A stretch of 59,336 nt of DNA. Origin: CAYNLG01 sp964397995 (lineage in GTDB: Bacteria > Planctomycetota > Phycisphaerae > FEN-1346). Location: the NCBI GenBank assembly GCA_964397995.1, contig CAYNLG010000014.1, positions 1 through 59,336 of the forward strand, in the 5' to 3' direction. Position 1 is the first letter of the stretch. Each line of letters starts with the position of its first letter. Both the position numbers and the translations under genes were made by a program. Of this stretch, positions 59,023 to 59,336 are shown in pieces. The notes below the pieces were generated by a model. The model worked only from the letters and a program-made list of their open reading frames with translations, did not search any database and was not told the DNA's origin.

Positions 59023-59217
59023 TCAAGAAGTTTGTGTAAATTCGGGTCGTGGTCGAGTCGGGGCGTAGTTCCGGTGTTTGAGTCGTTTCCAGAGGATCCA
59101 CAGGTGGCGTTCCCAGCTTTGGGGGTCTTCCCAGAGGGGGACGTGGTCGGTGGCCTTTTCGATTTCGAGGATGAACTGTTCGAGGGGGTTGGTGGTGTTG
59201 ACGCGGGGTCGGAGGGC
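59023..59217 (-). pseudogene. C-terminal remnant of a DDE-type transposase
   Basis: In the minus-strand frame ending at the TGA at 59023-59025, the last ~62 residues read like a transposase tail: VNTTNPLEQFI, then SWERHLWILWKRLKHRNY and a closing EFTQTS. The TTNPLE motif recalls mutator/IS256-type enzymes, but family assignment is weak. The frame is cut off at about 59217 where an IS3-like end begins. It is therefore a truncated copy. Confidence 0.55.
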
Positions 59218-59336
59218 TGTACCGCCCTCGGTTTCTTGGACACTGGACTGACGGTAATCATGTCGCGACCTCCAGCGTGGCGCAAGCCTCTTTTCGGGCC
59301 TGGGCGGGCGTCCGGTAGCCGAGACGCTCCAGGATC
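59218..59336 (-). mobile_element. End of an IS3-family-like insertion sequence, continues beyond the window
   Basis: At 59218 the sequence TGTACCGCCCTCGGTTTCTT resembles an IS3-family terminal inverted repeat (TG start, ACCGCCC core). Reading on minus from the right edge, an open frame ends at the TGA at 59258-59260 with LERLGYRTPAQARKEA, typical of the C-terminus of IS3-type transposases (GYRTPAEA). Only about 26 residues of the transposase are inside the window. The element appears to have inserted into the transposase remnant on its left. Confidence 0.5.

Noticed and set aside
1..59336. CRISPR arrays, tRNA or rRNA genes, riboswitches
   Set aside because: No regularly spaced repeats, cloverleaf-like sequences, rRNA segments or recognisable aptamers were found by eye.

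Overview
The window is about 59 kb of very GC-rich, gene-dense bacterial DNA. It reads best as a member of the Planctomycetota. The evidence is two hydrazine-synthase-alpha-like cytochromes with beta-propellers, a TAT-exported Gfo/Idh oxidoreductase, a Cys-type sulfatase beside GH30/GH42-like enzymes, a DUF3467 protein, an Na+-NQR operon and siroheme-dependent haem synthesis. There is no rRNA, tRNA or CRISPR array that I can recognise. No gene-free stretch exceeds about 300 bases.

Layout. (1) 3-3845, plus: end of an alginate-type O-acetylation locus (MBOAT acyltransferase and two AlgJ/AlgX-like SGNH proteins). (2) 3982-5916, plus: ABC-F ATPase. (3) 15203-5933, minus: a six-gene operon with a periplasmic adaptor, a DUF3467 protein, a GAF-HlyD adaptor, a PqqD-M50 protease-HlyD hybrid, a short SecA-like ATPase and a TolC-like outer-membrane factor. 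It contains no ABC or RND pump, and I regard it as a candidate undescribed export machine. (4) 15429-23028: a polyphosphate island. CHAD-HD and ROK-Mth938 fusion genes lie on plus; ppk2-ppx-ppk1 form an operon on minus. (5) 23059-25870: a leucine-rich-repeat protein with a Cys/TM/Arg C-terminal tail, next to a CPBP intramembrane protease, and a small divergent exported protein. (6) 25880-28387, minus: GH94-type phosphorylase. (7) 28641-35566, plus: haem operon hemX-hemA-cobA/hemD-ahbC-ahbD/A/B, with a three-domain AhbD-AhbA-AhbB fusion. (8) 35661-36641: zinc alcohol dehydrogenase-like gene. (9) 36786-42211, plus: nqrABCDEF, in which NqrA carries two ferredoxin-type 4Fe-4S motifs. (10) 42291-55095: glycan-catabolism region with two propeller-cytochromes, a Gfo/Idh enzyme, an amidohydrolase, GH30-like and GH42 enzymes, and a convergent sulfatase. 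(11) 55202-58263, minus: exported membrane-anchored protein plus a MacB/LolCDE-type ABC transporter. (12) 58329-58925: DUF4870 protein. (13) 59023-59336: a transposase remnant cut by an IS3-like element that runs off the window.

Promoters can be read by eye. About a dozen sites upstream of starts fit TTGCnn - 17/18 nt - TAnnnT, so this organism seems to use a TTGC-type -35 box. Two genes appear to be transcribed leaderless. Many genes overlap by 4 nt (ATGA/GTGA), so the haem and Nqr operons are likely translationally coupled.

All functional statements come from motif reading only; no database search was possible.
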